A stretch of DNA of 64,000 nt from Margaritifera margaritifera (GCA_029931535.1 JAQPZY010001596.1:1054001-1118000); one strand, 5' to 3'; positions 1 through 12,469 are shown, numbered from the stretch's first letter. The notes: a model not told the origin generated them from the sequence alone. A program made the numbers and translations.

Positions 1-1111
1 CCTGGCCATATAAAACTGGTATCTTGTGTTGAATGTTCCCCCTATTGTCAGCACCAAACCGGTATTCATGTCTTTGTGGAAGTTAGCAGGGATTTTGATC
101 CTGTTTCAGACGCTGCAGACCTAATCAGGCATGTTTTGTTCAGTGACCATAATGCATTCTGACCAAATATTGTATTATTTCGTGCTGGTGGTCTTGATGA
201 ATATAATCATGGTACAAGTTTCAATAGATTTCATGTTCAAGATGACATCATGCTGGGTAAGCTTCAAGAACATATTGTCTTTGAAAGCAAAATTACTGGA
301 CATGTCTCAGCTGCACCAGACAAAGAAAGTGTGTGCACTGCATGTGCACTGGAAGACATATAGTTTGTTAGAAGAGTGGCATTTGGACATACCTTTACTA
401 GTACAAATTATTCTGGAAGGCTTCATTAACCGCAAAGGCATCCGGAAGGCAAAGAATCCAGTGAAATTAATGAAAACAAAGCTTTTCCAACTATACCAAG
501 CGTATGACAGACTTTTAGTTAAATATCTTCAACAGAACACACACATGAATCATTCGAGACAGGGATACATTGGAACTTGCAATGCATTATCACAGCATAA
601 ACACTGTGTTTGACATAACAGCTGAAGCAGGAACAACAAGAAGCTTAAGAGAGGCAGAGAGATTGCTGAAAGCAAATGCAGAACCTGATCTGTGCTATTA
701 CAAGTCCTATATTAAGCGGTACTTAATTTTCTGTAAAACAGAAAATGGAGTGCAACAGAAGATAACCAGGATAAGAGATTGTCTCTTGATCGTGATGATA
801 GACAAGCTTGTAAGATTGAAACACAAAAGTGATCCCGATCCTGGTGAAAAGCAGATCACTTCAGTTGTGCACATTGCCACTCACCTTAAAAGGAATACCA
901 CGGGATGCTGCCATTGTAAGAACTTGGCATGCCGCTGAATGCAGACATAAAAATACCTTCGTATGCAGCGGCATGAAAGAAATTAAGCTGACTAAAGTTG
1001 AAGGACAAATGTGCATTCTAGAAAAATTCCCAGATGAGTCAGGCGTTAGACAGAGGCATGAGCGGTTGCGAAGATGGTCATTTATACCTTGGTGGTCCAA
1101 GATTGCAGAAG
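1..1111 (+). CDS. Exon 1 block of the nuclease-like gene (N-terminal part, partial, frameshifted)
   Basis: Frame 1 from base 4 is open except for a TGA near 160 and encodes a stretch with CVECSPYC, HVFVEV and FRAGGLDEYN. Reading then passes to frame 2 near 360 (LLEEWHLDIPLLVQIILE), to the frame starting at 570 (RLLKANAEPDLCYYKSYIK), and to the frame of 829 (GIPRDAAIVRTWHAAEC). The last piece ends at a consensus donor, GAAG|GTAATA, in phase 1. Four frame segments that follow one another without a gap argue for one ancestral ORF broken by small indels rather than for separate genes. No known domain is recognised here. The 5' end lies beyond the left edge. Confidence 0.5.
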
Positions 1112-1427
1112 GTAATAATATCTCTCATTATTAGCTTAAGTTGTAATAATATTGTTATTGTATCAATCATGTTATCTTCAATTTATAAAAAGTGACAACT
1201 ATAAAAGTGAACATGAAACTTAAAACTAAAACTTCATAAGCTTACCTTCAATTTAGAGGAAGGATTGATCTCTATTGTAAAAAAACATGGTAAAAACTCA
1301 TTTGATTTAGCCGAGTTTTCAGACAAAGGGTAAAGGAACATGAGTTGATTTATTTATCATTACCTCAGACATTGATTGGAAGATGCCAGAAATATATGCA
1401 TTATTTGCTCTTCCTTAATACTTTCAG

Positions 1428-1702
1428 AAATATGTGGACTGTACCGATCAACACAATTTCCTCCTAGGATTCACAAGGAGGAAGATGGCATAACTTCTGA
1501 AATGCTACCTGTTGATAATTCAGAAGCAGATCAAACAGAACTGAGTGATAATAGCATGCCTCTTCTTGAACTTGAAGAATCATTCCTGACAATGTCTCTA
1601 GATGAAACAGTTGACATCTCAACTGCATTAGAGTCTGAAGATGAACTTTACAGCAACTTCACTATATCAGAGTTGGAATTTCAAGAAGAAAACTATGTGC
1701 AG
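1428..1702 (+). CDS. Acidic exon 2 of the nuclease-like gene
   Basis: The exon is bounded by an acceptor (CTTTCAG|AA) and a donor (CAG|GTATTA). Its incoming phase 1 completes a GAA codon with the last base of exon 1, and it leaves in phase 0. The 91 or so residues are rich in Asp, Glu, Ser and Leu (for example LLELEESFLTMSLDETVD), which suggests a disordered acidic linker. No domain is recognised. The exact phase agreement with both neighbours is the main support. Confidence 0.5.
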
Positions 1703-2104
1703 GTATTATCAATTGTTGCACAAATTCCTCCCAAAATAACTTTAAGATAATTTGTCAATCACGAAGCTTATTTGCATCATTATCTTTCATAAAAGGCAAT
1801 GTGGATATGTGGGAAGATACACCTAAGCGACAAAAGTGACATTACTTCATCACGCGGCTGACTCACAGAATAATGTTTTTAATATAAAGTATGAAAGAAG
1901 TGTGACTTTTAATCAAGGCAAAAGAGAAATCCTTTGTATACAAATTCTTATTCCTATCCTACATTTATCGCAGTCGTCATAAGGGATGAAGAATTAGACT
2001 TACACTACTGGGACTGAATATAACAAGTAGAAGAGGAAACATTTCTGTAAAACACATATTTAATTTTGCATTTGAATGCTAGTAATATTTTTCCTTTTTT
2101 AAAG

Positions 2105-2362
2105 GATGGAGAGACGGGTGCTGACACTGAAGCATATATTCCACATGATCATGATGGAACAGACTTTGCTGATGCTGTGGATGAGGAGGAAACAGATTTT
2201 AACCAGTTATTGGAAGATGTATTGTTAGAATCACAAAACTATTTCGACGATAAGCTGCCACATATTGAGAAAAGTACATGTGACCAAGTCCAGATGGGTC
2301 ATGAAGAAGAGCCTGTGTCTGATTTAACTGATTGCAAGTATGTTGATGGTGCTGATGATGAG
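2105..2362 (+). CDS. Acidic exon 3 of the nuclease-like gene
   Basis: This 86-codon exon is preceded by a pyrimidine tract and TAAAG and followed by GAG|GTGAAT, in phase 0 on both sides. It continues the acidic linker (DAVDEEETDFNQLLEDVLLE). The junction to the next coding block is unclear. An acceptor at 2433 would run into TGA at 2456, and the next coding frame opens at 2459. Either the true acceptor is altered or a small indel lies here. Confidence 0.5.
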
Positions 2363-2458
2363 GTGAATACAGTCAATGCATTTGTTGGTTATTTTTTATT
2401 TATGCAATTTCGGCCTCCTCCAACTTTATGCAGACATCCAAAACCAGCTACCGGTTGA

Positions 2459-5400
2459 GATGACGATATACACATGATAAGGGAAGTACTTGATGATGTG
2501 CTATTGAAAAGTGGAAACCTAAAACCAGAATTTGCAGTGGGGGACATACGAATATTGTTTGGTCCAGATAACAAGATTGGAAAAAGTTTGATTGATCTTA
2601 TGAAACTAAATTGCAAGTATAAACGTTTTCTCCCAGAATTTCCACTTCTCCACCTCCAAAAATAAAAAATCACCAACCTTTTTGCTGCCTACAAAGAAGC
2701 AGGTCTCCTGCTGCTGCTAAAGTTCATGGTAGATGACAGTGAAAAAATGGAATGGTCCAAATTGATGTCTGCAGAGAGCATAGACACAGCCACTAGAATG
2801 GTTTGGAGGATCATCATGTCAATCCACTTAGCTCTGTTTGTTAGGTTTCTACAGCATCTGCCTTGTGAAGAATCTGAGATTATTGTGAATCTGATGGAAA
2901 CGCCTGGAAATGATCTAGGAAATATTTTGAAAGATTGGGATGATAAATTCCAGTGTTTCATAAAAAAGGGGTGTGAAATAAATGCCACATTTGCTCTCCA
3001 TGTCGAAATGATGAAACATTGTGATGAAGTTATTGCCATTGCTCTGGCTGAACTTATGGGGAGTCCTGATAGTTACCATTTACTTTTGTCTGCCGTGAAG
3101 ACATCCTTGCCATTTGCCTTTCTCAATGGAGCAACTTCATATGATGGATACTGCACCAATCTTATGTACTACCATTACAGTGCAGGTGTATTCCACAGAA
3201 ATATGAAATACACCCTTTTCTCCACTCCCTATAGACACAGCACTGTGAATTTTGCATTGGATACCCAACGTGAAATGGAACATAAAGATGTACTGAAAAG
3301 CATCAGATCAGGATCAATTATGAATGCTGTCTTACCAAGGATGGCCCTGATCGATGAATTAGAGGAAGTTCATGATTCACTCACATTGGATGAAAAGTTG
3401 GGAGAGTCAACGGAAGACAGAGAGGAGCATCCTCTAGATTTTACCATAAAGACAACAGATCGGAAACATATTCTCCCTACTATGTCTCTTATACTGCGAA
3501 GAAATGGCCTGTCGCTGGAAGCTAATATCATACCATACAATATTTACTCCAAAGAATGCTTGATGTTGTCACCATTGGTGTTGGATCAAACAACAAAGAA
3601 TGTTGGCATCTATCTAATCGAGAAATACATCAGCCAAGAGTCCCTGCTAGGACATACACAGCATGACAAACCATCATTAGAAAATGTCGACGGGCCTAAA
3701 TCCTTAGTTGATATGGTGAAGAAAATGAAAGGAAACACCATAAATCGAACTCGTTTTAAGGCCAAAACAGCTATAAGAAGTGAAAGACAAATGAAAGAAG
3801 AGAAGCGTATTAAAAAGGTGACATCGATGAAGAAACATATAGACTGCTTTAGTTCAGAGATGAATGCTTGTCAGGCCATTTTGAAACCAGATTGTTCAAA
3901 GCCTAAAGTAACGAAAGCAACTGGAATACAGAGAGCTATTATATCGTTGCTGGTCAATCAGCTGAAAGCATCAGAAAGTGCTGTTGTTAACACAAATATG
4001 GACCTTCTGCAGGTACGGGATGATGAATTATCACTATTAGCTGAGGCTGGTCTTGTTTTTTTTAAAAGCGAAAGTCATACCAGCTGGCATATCGACAAAC
4101 ATCAAAGTAGCTACTTTAGAATTTGCAGGGGTAAAGTTTAAAGCCAAATTAGTGAGTTGCAAACAGTATTTAAACTTTGTTCAGAACAGAATTTTGAAAG
4201 ATCTTTTGGGACAAATTCCTGCACTGAAGCGAATAGTAGTATGTGAAGAAAAGTACCAATTCACTCCTGATGACTTTAAAGCTGCCACAAGAGAGCAGAG
4301 AAAGAAAACAGATGCAGCCTCTATTAGTCATCGCAAGGTCATTGGTGATATCATGACAGATGAACGATTCTGCCGCGAACATGTGATTGAAACCAATGAT
4401 GGAAAGCGCTCATTAGCACCTACTTGGCGGCAAAAGTTGAAAGTCTTGACATCAAACAAAACCTAGTATTGGACATGGACAGCGAATTATATATACAGGG
4501 ATGTACCTTTGTAACTGAAGAAAAATCTGTTGGTCTCTGCAGGAAATACACATCACCTGCAAGAGCTGTTTTCTCAACGACTGGATTTGAGCAGTCTTCT
4601 GTCCTCCAAAACATACACCAACGTAAAGGTGAAGCTGAATTAGCACAAATCGACTGGATGCTGGATAGTGTCTCTGAGCTCCAAGATAGTGATGTTGTTA
4701 TAAATATTGTCTCCTCCGGAGATATATATTCTGTAGTCATTCATTTGTTCTCTGTTTCACGGAGTTGGCCAAGAGCATCTGATGGAAGATTTAAATATCA
4801 GGTGTTTTTGATGATACAGAAAATGGGGAAGCTTTCAGATTTTTATAACATCACAAACATTTTTACATTGTTGGAACAGAAAACACGCGACAAGAACATT
4901 GGCATCTGGATAGCGTTAGCTTTATGTTTAGGGGGTAATGATTACGTTCCCAAATTCCATGGCTTTTCGCACTGGAAGATATTGACATTATTTCTGCAGC
5001 ATCGAAAGTTTCGCGATATACTTTTCAGTATTAGTTCAGGGAAAGTGGAGATGGACAATAATGTTTACATAGATTTTGTTAAAACAATGTACTGTCCAAA
5101 GGTTTATGATGCAACAAAGCTGAGTTTTCAGGAGATACGGCATATGACTATTCAATCCAAAAGAGGACAAGCAAATAAAAAATTAAAACACCCTCAGAGC
5201 TGGATGCCACCAGAAACCGCTATATCCAAAACTATGCTGTCTGATGAACTGCCAGATAAAATATCTACAAACTGCAGGTCAGCCATCAGCTTTGTTGCCA
5301 GACTTTATGAATGAAGGATGTCTTGCAAGGAGAGCCTCAGGAGAGATTGAGTACGATCTTGGTCCAGACAGTAATATTGGCGATGTGCAAGCAATGCTTC

Positions 5401-5527
5401 AGATTTCCTTGGATGATCTCACTGAAAAACTGCAAAATGCAAAAGTGGTCCTCAAAAGGAAGAGAAACATTGCTGAAACCCCTCAGAAAGGACAGAGAAA
5501 GAAGAAAGTGTTTACATCAACACCAAA
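2459..5527 (+). CDS. Main exon of the nuclease-like gene: helical middle plus FEN/XPG-like C-terminal domain (frameshifted)
   Basis: About 1,020 codons are read in three frames. Block 1 (2459-4066) has an in-frame TAA at 2663 and is otherwise open for more than 450 codons, with a Lys/Arg-rich coiled segment (MKEEKRIKKVTSMKKH). Block 2 (about 4067-4405) follows one extra A in an A run after a T8 run. Block 3 (about 4406-5290) carries VNIVSSGDIYSVVIHLFSV and LCLGGNDYVPKFHGFSHWK. Block 4 (5290-5527) carries LLPDFMNEGCL and ends in a basic tail (KRKRNIAETPQKGQRKKK) that could be a nuclear signal. The Asp-containing GGNDYVP segment matches the metal-binding and helical-arch-proximal motif of FEN/XPG enzymes. 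I did not identify all the other catalytic acidic residues, so catalytic activity is not claimed. Confidence 0.6.
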
Positions 5528-6254
5528 GTAAGCGTATTGGAAAGCAATCTGCTTATCATGGCAGACTAATAGAGATCAGTTCTGTTTTTTTGTTCATTTT
5601 ATTTTTTCATTAGTGTTATTGATTGGCAGTCTCAAATTAGATATAACATTTTCCTTTGAATTCTCTTTGATAACTTTTATTTCAATCCAAATTTAAAACA
5701 ATTTAAATTTAAAACAGTGTACACACAAGTGTACTCAATAATCACACTATATACCAAATGCCCCTAGTCAGTCTTCTGGTGATTGTAACTCTTTAGAAAA
5801 TATCAGGTTTACATGAGACACTGAATGAAATATTTGTAGTTATATTTAAAGGGTCTCCAATTAAATTCATGTCTGTGCAAACTCAAATATGGGCTTTATG
5901 GCAGTTATCTTCAAAAGGCGACATTTTCTTTTTACGAATATTAATTTTTAAAGTGCTCGGGTTGAAGTCCCAATGAAAATTCCTGAAACGATCACCAAAA
6001 GGTTTTAATGGTTCTAAATACCACTGGAGCATTATGGTCACCTACTGTTGAAAATTAAAAGTTTGTTTTTGCCACTGCTTGAGAATGACAAATGGTATTT
6101 GCAGTGAGACTCATCGTGTATTGTTATTTTCTTTGATCTCTATGAAACTAGATTCAGAAAATACTGGAAGATTGTCTGTACATTATTTGACCTAAATGAG
6201 TATTTTATTTTCTGAACAGTTGAATGTCGGACTAATGTCTTTTATTTTTTTCAG

Positions 6255-6294
6255 GAAAAGTTCTTCCCTACTAAAGCATGAACCAAGAGTCTAA
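6255..6294 (+). CDS. Terminal mini-exon of the nuclease-like gene
   Basis: The previous exon ends ...ACACCAAA|GTAAGC at 5527/5528 and this one follows TTTTTTTCAG at 6254. Splicing rebuilds a Lys codon (AA+G) and continues KSSSLLKHEPRV to a TAA at 6292-6294. A consensus GTAAGC donor, a strong pyrimidine tract and a short basic tail in the correct phase make this a convincing last exon. A possible poly(A) signal, ATTAAA, lies at 6656-6661. Confidence 0.6.
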
Positions 6295-7190
6295 AACACA
6301 TCAGTACCAAAGACTGAAGTTAATTATTGGCATAAAGTCCGTACTGTTTCAAGTGCTCCATATATGTTTAACTGTGAATCTGTGATATAAGGTTCTGTAA
6401 AAATATACTCTGTTAGTAAACATCACTTTTTCTGTATATGTAAGAGAGTGGGTGAGAAAAATCCTAATCCACTGTATATGTGTGCTTTTTGCATGTTCTG
6501 ATTCTTTTGTATGTATATTCACCAAATGTATTTTGTTATATTACCATTCATGCATTGTAGTTTGATATTATGATTAATTGGACTGAATTGTAAAAGTGCT
6601 TGTTTTATTTTCTTAAGTTATACCCGTTCTCTTAGTGATGAATTGTTTATTATACATTAAAATTATAAGACATTATTGGTTATATTTTCCAATTCAACAT
6701 CTTCTGTTTCTATCTCTAAATATTCTCTGAGATAAAAAAAATAAAATAATCTCGATCATGTTTTTTTTTTGCTTTGTTTTTTTTTTTTTTTTTTTTTGTA
6801 TCCCTCACAGTTCATTTTGGTCAAGCCTGCCTTGGCAGAAGCTTGACTTATTGATCACTTTGGCCTCCGTGTGCGTGTTCCGTGTCCGTCCATTCATACG
6901 CAACCTATATTACAGTTAATGCTAACGTTGTTTGGATTCAGCTCAGTGCTGAAGTTGTTTACTTTCTAATTAAATGAAAAGTGGGTTCAATAAAAAGGGG
7001 ACCTCTTGTTTCTTATCTCTATGAGTTTTCTCTGTATACATGGATGCAGACTAGATGAGCTCAGGCTAATTAGTAATGTCTGTAAGATTCTATCTTGACC
7101 AAGGATTGCTAGGCAATTAAATTTATTAAATCTATTAATCACTGATAATACATTTCTGTAATAACTATTATCAGGACCAAAATATATATT
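6295..7190. other. Probable 3' UTR and intergenic DNA
   Basis: No coding signal is seen. ATTAAA at 6656 and an AATAAA-like run near 6738 could end the upstream transcript. T-rich runs lie at 6760-6797. A more GC-rich stretch (6805-6900) looks like a repeat fragment but is not classified. Confidence 0.35.
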
Positions 7191-7197
7191 CGTCACT

Positions 7198-7201
<4 letters not shown>

Positions 7202-7282
<81 letters not shown>
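7202..7282. repeat. (CT)n microsatellite
   Basis: About 80 bp of CT dinucleotides, interrupted once by TGA near 7241. The long Arg/Glu reading frame on the minus strand here is a by-product of the repeat. Confidence 0.95.
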
Positions 7283-7286
<4 letters not shown>

Positions 7287-8140
7287 ACTAAAATGCCTGC
7301 CTGCACATAGACTTTCTATCCTCATGTGTGGAGGTATCTTATTACAAAATTGGTGGAGAAAACTGTTTAGATTAGTGGTACTGTGTAATTTATTTGACAA
7401 GGTGATGATAACAGAGCCTGATTCAGTTGCTCAGTCTGAGGAGACTAAAATACCTTTGTCGTAGGACTGAAAGTATTTGCTGAACAAAAAAAAAATCAGT
7501 AAAGCAAATGTTAACAACTGTGCCCTTATAACCATTGCACCAGGCTCGATTTGAGAAGTACACATAAGAGACTGCATAGTAGTAATCTTAAATTAGCTTA
7601 CGTTTAGCGAGGCATTAACTTTGAAATCAACATCAAAGGAAATTCAGATGCCGACGAAACTTATATTTATTGCATTGCAGTTGCTCATGTGGATATTTGA
7701 AACAATCAGTTTAAATGAACAGTGTTTTAAACATAAATAAATGGCGTCAACGTTCTGAAAAACAGAGACTGCCGTTGTAGAGCGCAGCGAAGCTGTATTT
7801 GAAAGAACGTCACAACATGATAATATGTGACACATTGGTGCAGTGACTGATTGTTGAAAGACTATGTCTGCGCTAAATCTGATAGATAATGCCTGCATAT
7901 ACGTTTTCGATTACATCGTTATTTTCAGTCCAACTTTTCATTTCAACAAACCTATGACAGAAAGTAATTATTCCAAAGGAGATTGCAATAGATTTTGATG
8001 GTAAATGAAATAAGTTGTTAGAGCTACTGGTTGATGTGTACCAGCTAAAAATACTTTATATATGATGGATGAATTTTGTGACCTTGACGATGAAAACTAA
8101 CATAAATAAACTAACTATTAGTAGGTTGACTTTTGGGAAT
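7283..8140. other. Intergenic DNA without recognised features
   Basis: AT-rich sequence with only short chance reading frames. I see no splice-bounded exon or repeat structure in it. Confidence 0.4.
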
Positions 8141-8145
8141 ATTTT

Positions 8146-8349
8146 AGTTTGGGTGATCGTGCAAAAGTACAAGTCGGTAATCAAAGATTTCCTACAGAAT
8201 ACGCGGATTTTGCAGTTCCTTTGCAGCAAGGATTAAAAGCAATGTAAACTTTATTTGAGGAAAATCATTTTGTTCCGGACTCAGTGAAACGAGCAATTGT
8301 AGATACTTTTGAAACAGAACAAAATAAACAAATGTTGAATTACACTTAA
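8146..8349 (+). pseudogene. Short coding-like relic of unknown origin
   Basis: Frame 1 encodes 67 codons interrupted once by TAA at 8245. It reads like a globular protein (VGNQRFPTEYADFAVPL before the stop, FVPDSVKRAIVDTFETEQNK after it) with balanced composition unlike the flanking AT-rich sequence. The family is not recognised. It could be a fragment of the same kind of large DNA transposon as the polymerase relic 2 kb downstream, but nothing in the sequence proves that. Confidence 0.3.
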
Positions 8350-10480
8350 ATACCCTTATTTACTACAAGGTACTGACGTGGCCGATAGATAAATGTGTTT
8401 GAGTTCTTAACCCCCCCCCCCCACACACACACACACACAACTATAATGCTTGTCCGTCATGCATAGACAATGCTACTCTTATAATTTGATGCTGTACATC
8501 TCGTGATTGAATATGATCTGAGCAAATTCATCCATTTAAATTTTCCTTTCATATTAAAAGAGCAATGTTTTGTAGAAACCGAATTTTACGTTTTCATTGA
8601 TCAAAGATTTTGTTATTCCTATACAAACTTTATGTTTGTCTATGTACGTCTTCAAGGAAAAGAGTTATTATTTTAGCCCACAAAATTTCTAATTTGAGCA
8701 GTGTTGAAATCATCCTTATAAAGTCCAGGAACGTTGTTATTTATGAGTGGAATACCAAACACATTGTCCTTTGGATAGTCACTAGTGTTGTAGAACTTAG
8801 TGTTATAATTCAAGTCACTGTATTAATTTTATGTCACAACGTAGATACAAAACAAATCAATATATGTCACTAACAGTGCCATTCGATCACCGTATTTCAT
8901 ATTACTAAAATTCATACATCAATCAATTGGATAACTCAAACACTGTAAATTCGCCTTAAATTGGTTTTGTTAATTTAATTTTTTTGCTTTCTATCTTTTT
9001 TTTTTTTTTTTTTTTGTTTGTTTTTAAGACTGACTAACAATAATTCATCGTCAATAATTGTTCTCCTTGCAAGGACAGATCTTTCTGACATTTAAAGCAA
9101 ATATTTTCATCTGTGCATACTTGTATTGTTGTTTTTTTTCCCTTAGATTTTCCCTTTCTTTGCGAAACACGCTCTTATTTATCAATTTAAAGGAGTCTTT
9201 CTCAAAGTTGTAAGAAGCTCTTTGCCTTTAGTAATTACCATCATTTTTATTAGTTTATCACAATTGTACGAGTAGTATGAATGATTTGTTTCGGCTCCAT
9301 GGTTACGCTCCACAATTTTCACAAAATTTCACTTCCTCACAAATGATGTCTGCATGATGTTCAATTTTTGGTGTCAAAACTGCCAAATATTAGGATCCTG
9401 TTCACCATTTACGATCCAAGTTAGAATGATCAATCTGTGTACCTTATGGTCAATTGTATTTTTAGGTCAGAATTATTCCACAACCGTTTAAATCCACCTT
9501 GTGAACTAGCAAGAATGCCTCTATAGTAGCCGAGATTGGGTATTTTTTCCCCTTTTACAAAACTAATTCACGCCAACATAAACATTCCTAAATGCTACGT
9601 AAATAACAAATCTAGTATTGTTCAGATATCGGGATTCAATTATTTAGAAGTTCGCTCCTCTGCAAAGTAGAAAAGTGTGGCATGGAACCTCCATCATCAA
9701 GGACATGTCATAGTCTATCGAAAATTCAAGTTCAACACCCAATATGTTTTAAAACTTGCATCATGAGCTAAACCGGATAAATTGTAATAATGTTCTGAGT
9801 CAGGTTTATAGTTTTTGATACATACCTTACTAAATTCCTCAAAAATATCACATCGCATCAAAGTAGCCTTCATGACATAATATTCACGTAGATCTCCAAG
9901 TGATTTTTAGACTGAAATGTTTCATGACTTTTCTATGGACGGGATAGATGTTTCATTAAATTTTTAAAAACTAACCATGTATTCATAGTGATTGACGTCT
10001 TTTCTCATATATTTAGGTGTCATTCCTATACAATGTTTCAGTGTCTCTATTTTTTTAATCACTTAGATATTTAGCCAGTTGTTCTATAGATTGTTTCATG
10101 AATCTAAATTTGTTTACAAACCCAACTGTCCCTTTAACTATTACTGTTTTCTTTCTATCCTGAACCTATAAATTATGAAATCCATGCTAATGAAATACAT
10201 TTATCGTCGTTCTTCGGTATGATTTTTATGAATGAAAGTTCATAAGTTATGAATGAAAACTTTTATGTATTTTGGATTCGAAACTTATTTTACTCTCGTT
10301 GTGTCCTGGACCTCTGTACTTCCCATTTAAGTGGTCATGGTTGGGCACCTTTTGAACAGAATCATCATCTTCTCTAATGTGATCGTTTGTTATATTTTAT
10401 CTCATATACGACACACATTATTCTATTTAAAATGCGTCTCCTCTTTCTCTATGAATAGAATAGGTCACGCACGTCTTGAC
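8350..10480. other. Intergenic DNA with a C-run/(CA)n tract
   Basis: C14 followed by (CA)n lies at 8409-8440, and a T17 run lies near 8998. No gene, exon or mobile element is recognised. Confidence 0.4.
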
Positions 10481-10485
10481 TTTAA

Positions 10486-11060
10486 TTATCCGTAGACTAG
10501 TTTTAGAGTCTTATCCAGCTCGCCGTAAAAAAATTTGTTACAACCTGTTCCAGTGTAAACCATCGGTTTATATCTCTTGTGGGTTGATTTGAGGTACAAA
10601 TGAAACCATAATGGATTGTGTTTAGCTTTTTTATTTTCCAGGATTGAGCTTCCGGCACTTGTGCAAGGCACAATTGTAACATACACTCTGTGTCTGTGCC
10701 AGACACACCGTATCCGTTTGCACTAGTAACACCTATAGGACACTTCGGTACTATGATATTCTTAACATCACAATATATAATATAGGGAACTTTTATTTGA
10801 TACAGATAGTTTTTAACTTTTACAACTGAGTCTTCCTCAGGCATTATATCTATCGAGTTATCTACATGGTAACATAGTCTTTTGTGTTCTAATAATTTAT
10901 CTCGTGTATTAAAAAATGTAAGCTTTTTTAACAAAAGTATCAATTATTTTTTTATGTTTGCTTATCAATGACAGCACTTTTATAGATATTAGGACCATCA
11001 CATTCAAATATAATTAGAATGTCAACATGTGTTTGCCTGTCGGTTTCAGCTATTCCGACA
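10486..11060 (-). pseudogene. Polinton/Maverick-type protein-primed DNA polymerase B, N-terminal relic
   Basis: On the minus strand the segment reads HVDILII (about 11005-11028), then a zinc-finger-like piece, FNTRDKLLEHKRLC (about 10880-10910). It continues with a Met-Pro-Glu stretch and VPYIIYCDVKNII. The frame then shifts to KRYKPMVYTGTGCNKFF near 10520-10580. In the region before the exonuclease domain of Polinton/Maverick and adintovirus PolB proteins, a C-x-x-F...L..H...C finger, an Mp-E segment, a '(V)PF/YVIYADFE'-like strand and a 'Y.PVVYRG' segment occur in this order. Here the expected catalytic Asp-Phe-Glu reads CDVKN, so the exonuclease Glu is lost. The relic lacks the polymerase palm. 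Assignment is from family memory and moderately sure. Confidence 0.55.
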
Positions 11061-11833
11061 GGATTAATGTAGTTTCTTTTAGGTGCACCTCTTATGTCTC
11101 CCCTTCCAACATTTCATTCATATTTGCAGATATATCGAAGTCATTTTCAATTTGCTTTTAATATCTTTAACGTTTATAGACATTGTTTAAACCAATGACT
11201 GTATCTATTTAAATTCTATTTTGATGACCCGTATACATGATCACTTGGTGTATAGAAGACATATAGCCAAGCATAAACAAAAACACCTATTTTGTCACGT
11301 ATCTGCCAACCTTTGTATGTACTGTATTATTTAATTCTGTTAAACATCCATCTTGTACATTCACTTTCCTGTCCAAATTTTGCATGAAAAATGTCAGATA
11401 CACTTTGAATGACATTATCCTTTTAAACCCCTATCTAATATATTTAGAGGCTTTGTTCTGTGGAAAAACTAACCTTTTTCTCAGTCTGATCTTCCTCCTG
11501 GCTTGGTTTCTTTATAAGTCTTATTGTTTAGTCTAAATTTACTCTAACTGAACCAAATTGTCTTATTTTTCTAATGATGATCTTTTGTAGATATGGTTCA
11601 ATTTCATTATGATTTTGTTTAAATGTTGCCTATTCACACGTCTCAAATTTGTTCTCGTTGGAAAATTCGCTAAAATTATGTTGTTGTGTTGGAATCGATT
11701 GTTTGATTATAAAATCTTCATTTAGATTTATTTAAATAGGAATAATTCAATATATATTTCCATATTTTGATATATTTTACTAGAACAATTTCAATTTATA
11801 TGTCACTATTTTGAATTATTCTTGTAAGAAAAT

Positions 11834-11870
<37 letters not shown>

Positions 11871-12440
11871 TTCACTATTTTAATTAACTTAAGTAATTGT
11901 AACATTAATATATATTTAACAACTTAGATTTTGTTTCACGTAACTATTTTATGTGTTTAACGACGTCAATGTTTCAGTGTACCGTGACGTAGCAAAAGCA
12001 AGTTGAAGTCATGTTATAATTATAATTTGTAAATAACATCACCTTTTATGTTGTGATATAGTCCAAACTTTTAAAAAAATTCACCTTGACCACTTCCTCC
12101 AGTACCATCCTTGCTTTATAATTGTTACTTAGATATATGCATGATTCCGATATAAAGCATATCATGTACCTCAGAATATGTTCACCGTGCATATTTTGTA
12201 CCGAGGCTATAAATAACTTTCATCAAGGGAAGTAACTATAAATAACATCCTTCAGCACATTACGATTTAGCTCCATTTACCATTTAGATCGCTGTATTTT
12301 ACTGAGATTTTTGTTTTTTTACAAAGATTTTAAATTAATCTTCAATAATTTGACAGGTCCAGAAATTTTATCAAAATCAGGAAATGATTCTGTCTTCTAG
12401 AAATATTGTACATACACAAAATTAAAAGAGAGCCAGCACT
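11061..12440. other. Intergenic DNA with a (TA)n(TG)n microsatellite at 11838-11870
   Basis: AT-rich sequence. The dinucleotide tract changes from TA to TG units. The stretch just above the polymerase relic (11060-11250) may hold more of the same decayed transposon, but no domain can be read. Confidence 0.35.
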
Positions 12441-12469
12441 GAAATATTGCTATGGCCAAGCTCTGAAAT

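Larger units (their letters stand above)
1..6294 (+). pseudogene. Spliced gene for a large FEN/XPG-like nuclease-related protein, interrupted (5' end outside window)
   Basis: This is one plus-strand coding unit read through several frames. Its first three blocks join at introns whose phases agree exactly: donor GT at 1112 to acceptor ending 1427 (phase 1), and donor at 1703 to acceptor ending 2104 (phase 0). A final intron, 5528-6254, joins a short terminal exon. The order is a Cys/His-containing N-terminal part, two very acidic exons, a long helical middle, and a C-terminal domain with the short motif LCLGGNDYVPKFHG. That motif resembles the 'GxDYxP' signature of FEN1/XPG nucleases in the PIN superfamily. 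I believe similar large uncharacterised proteins are multicopy in marine invertebrates, but I could not check this. Breaks are a TGA near 160, frame changes near 360, 600 and 870, TAA at 2663, and frame changes near 4064, 4405 and 5290. It is either a pseudogene or a real gene carrying assembly indels. Confidence 0.6.

Noticed and set aside
6987..7400. 137-residue minus-strand frame with Arg/Glu repeats
   Set aside because: It is created by the (CT)n microsatellite and has no domain.
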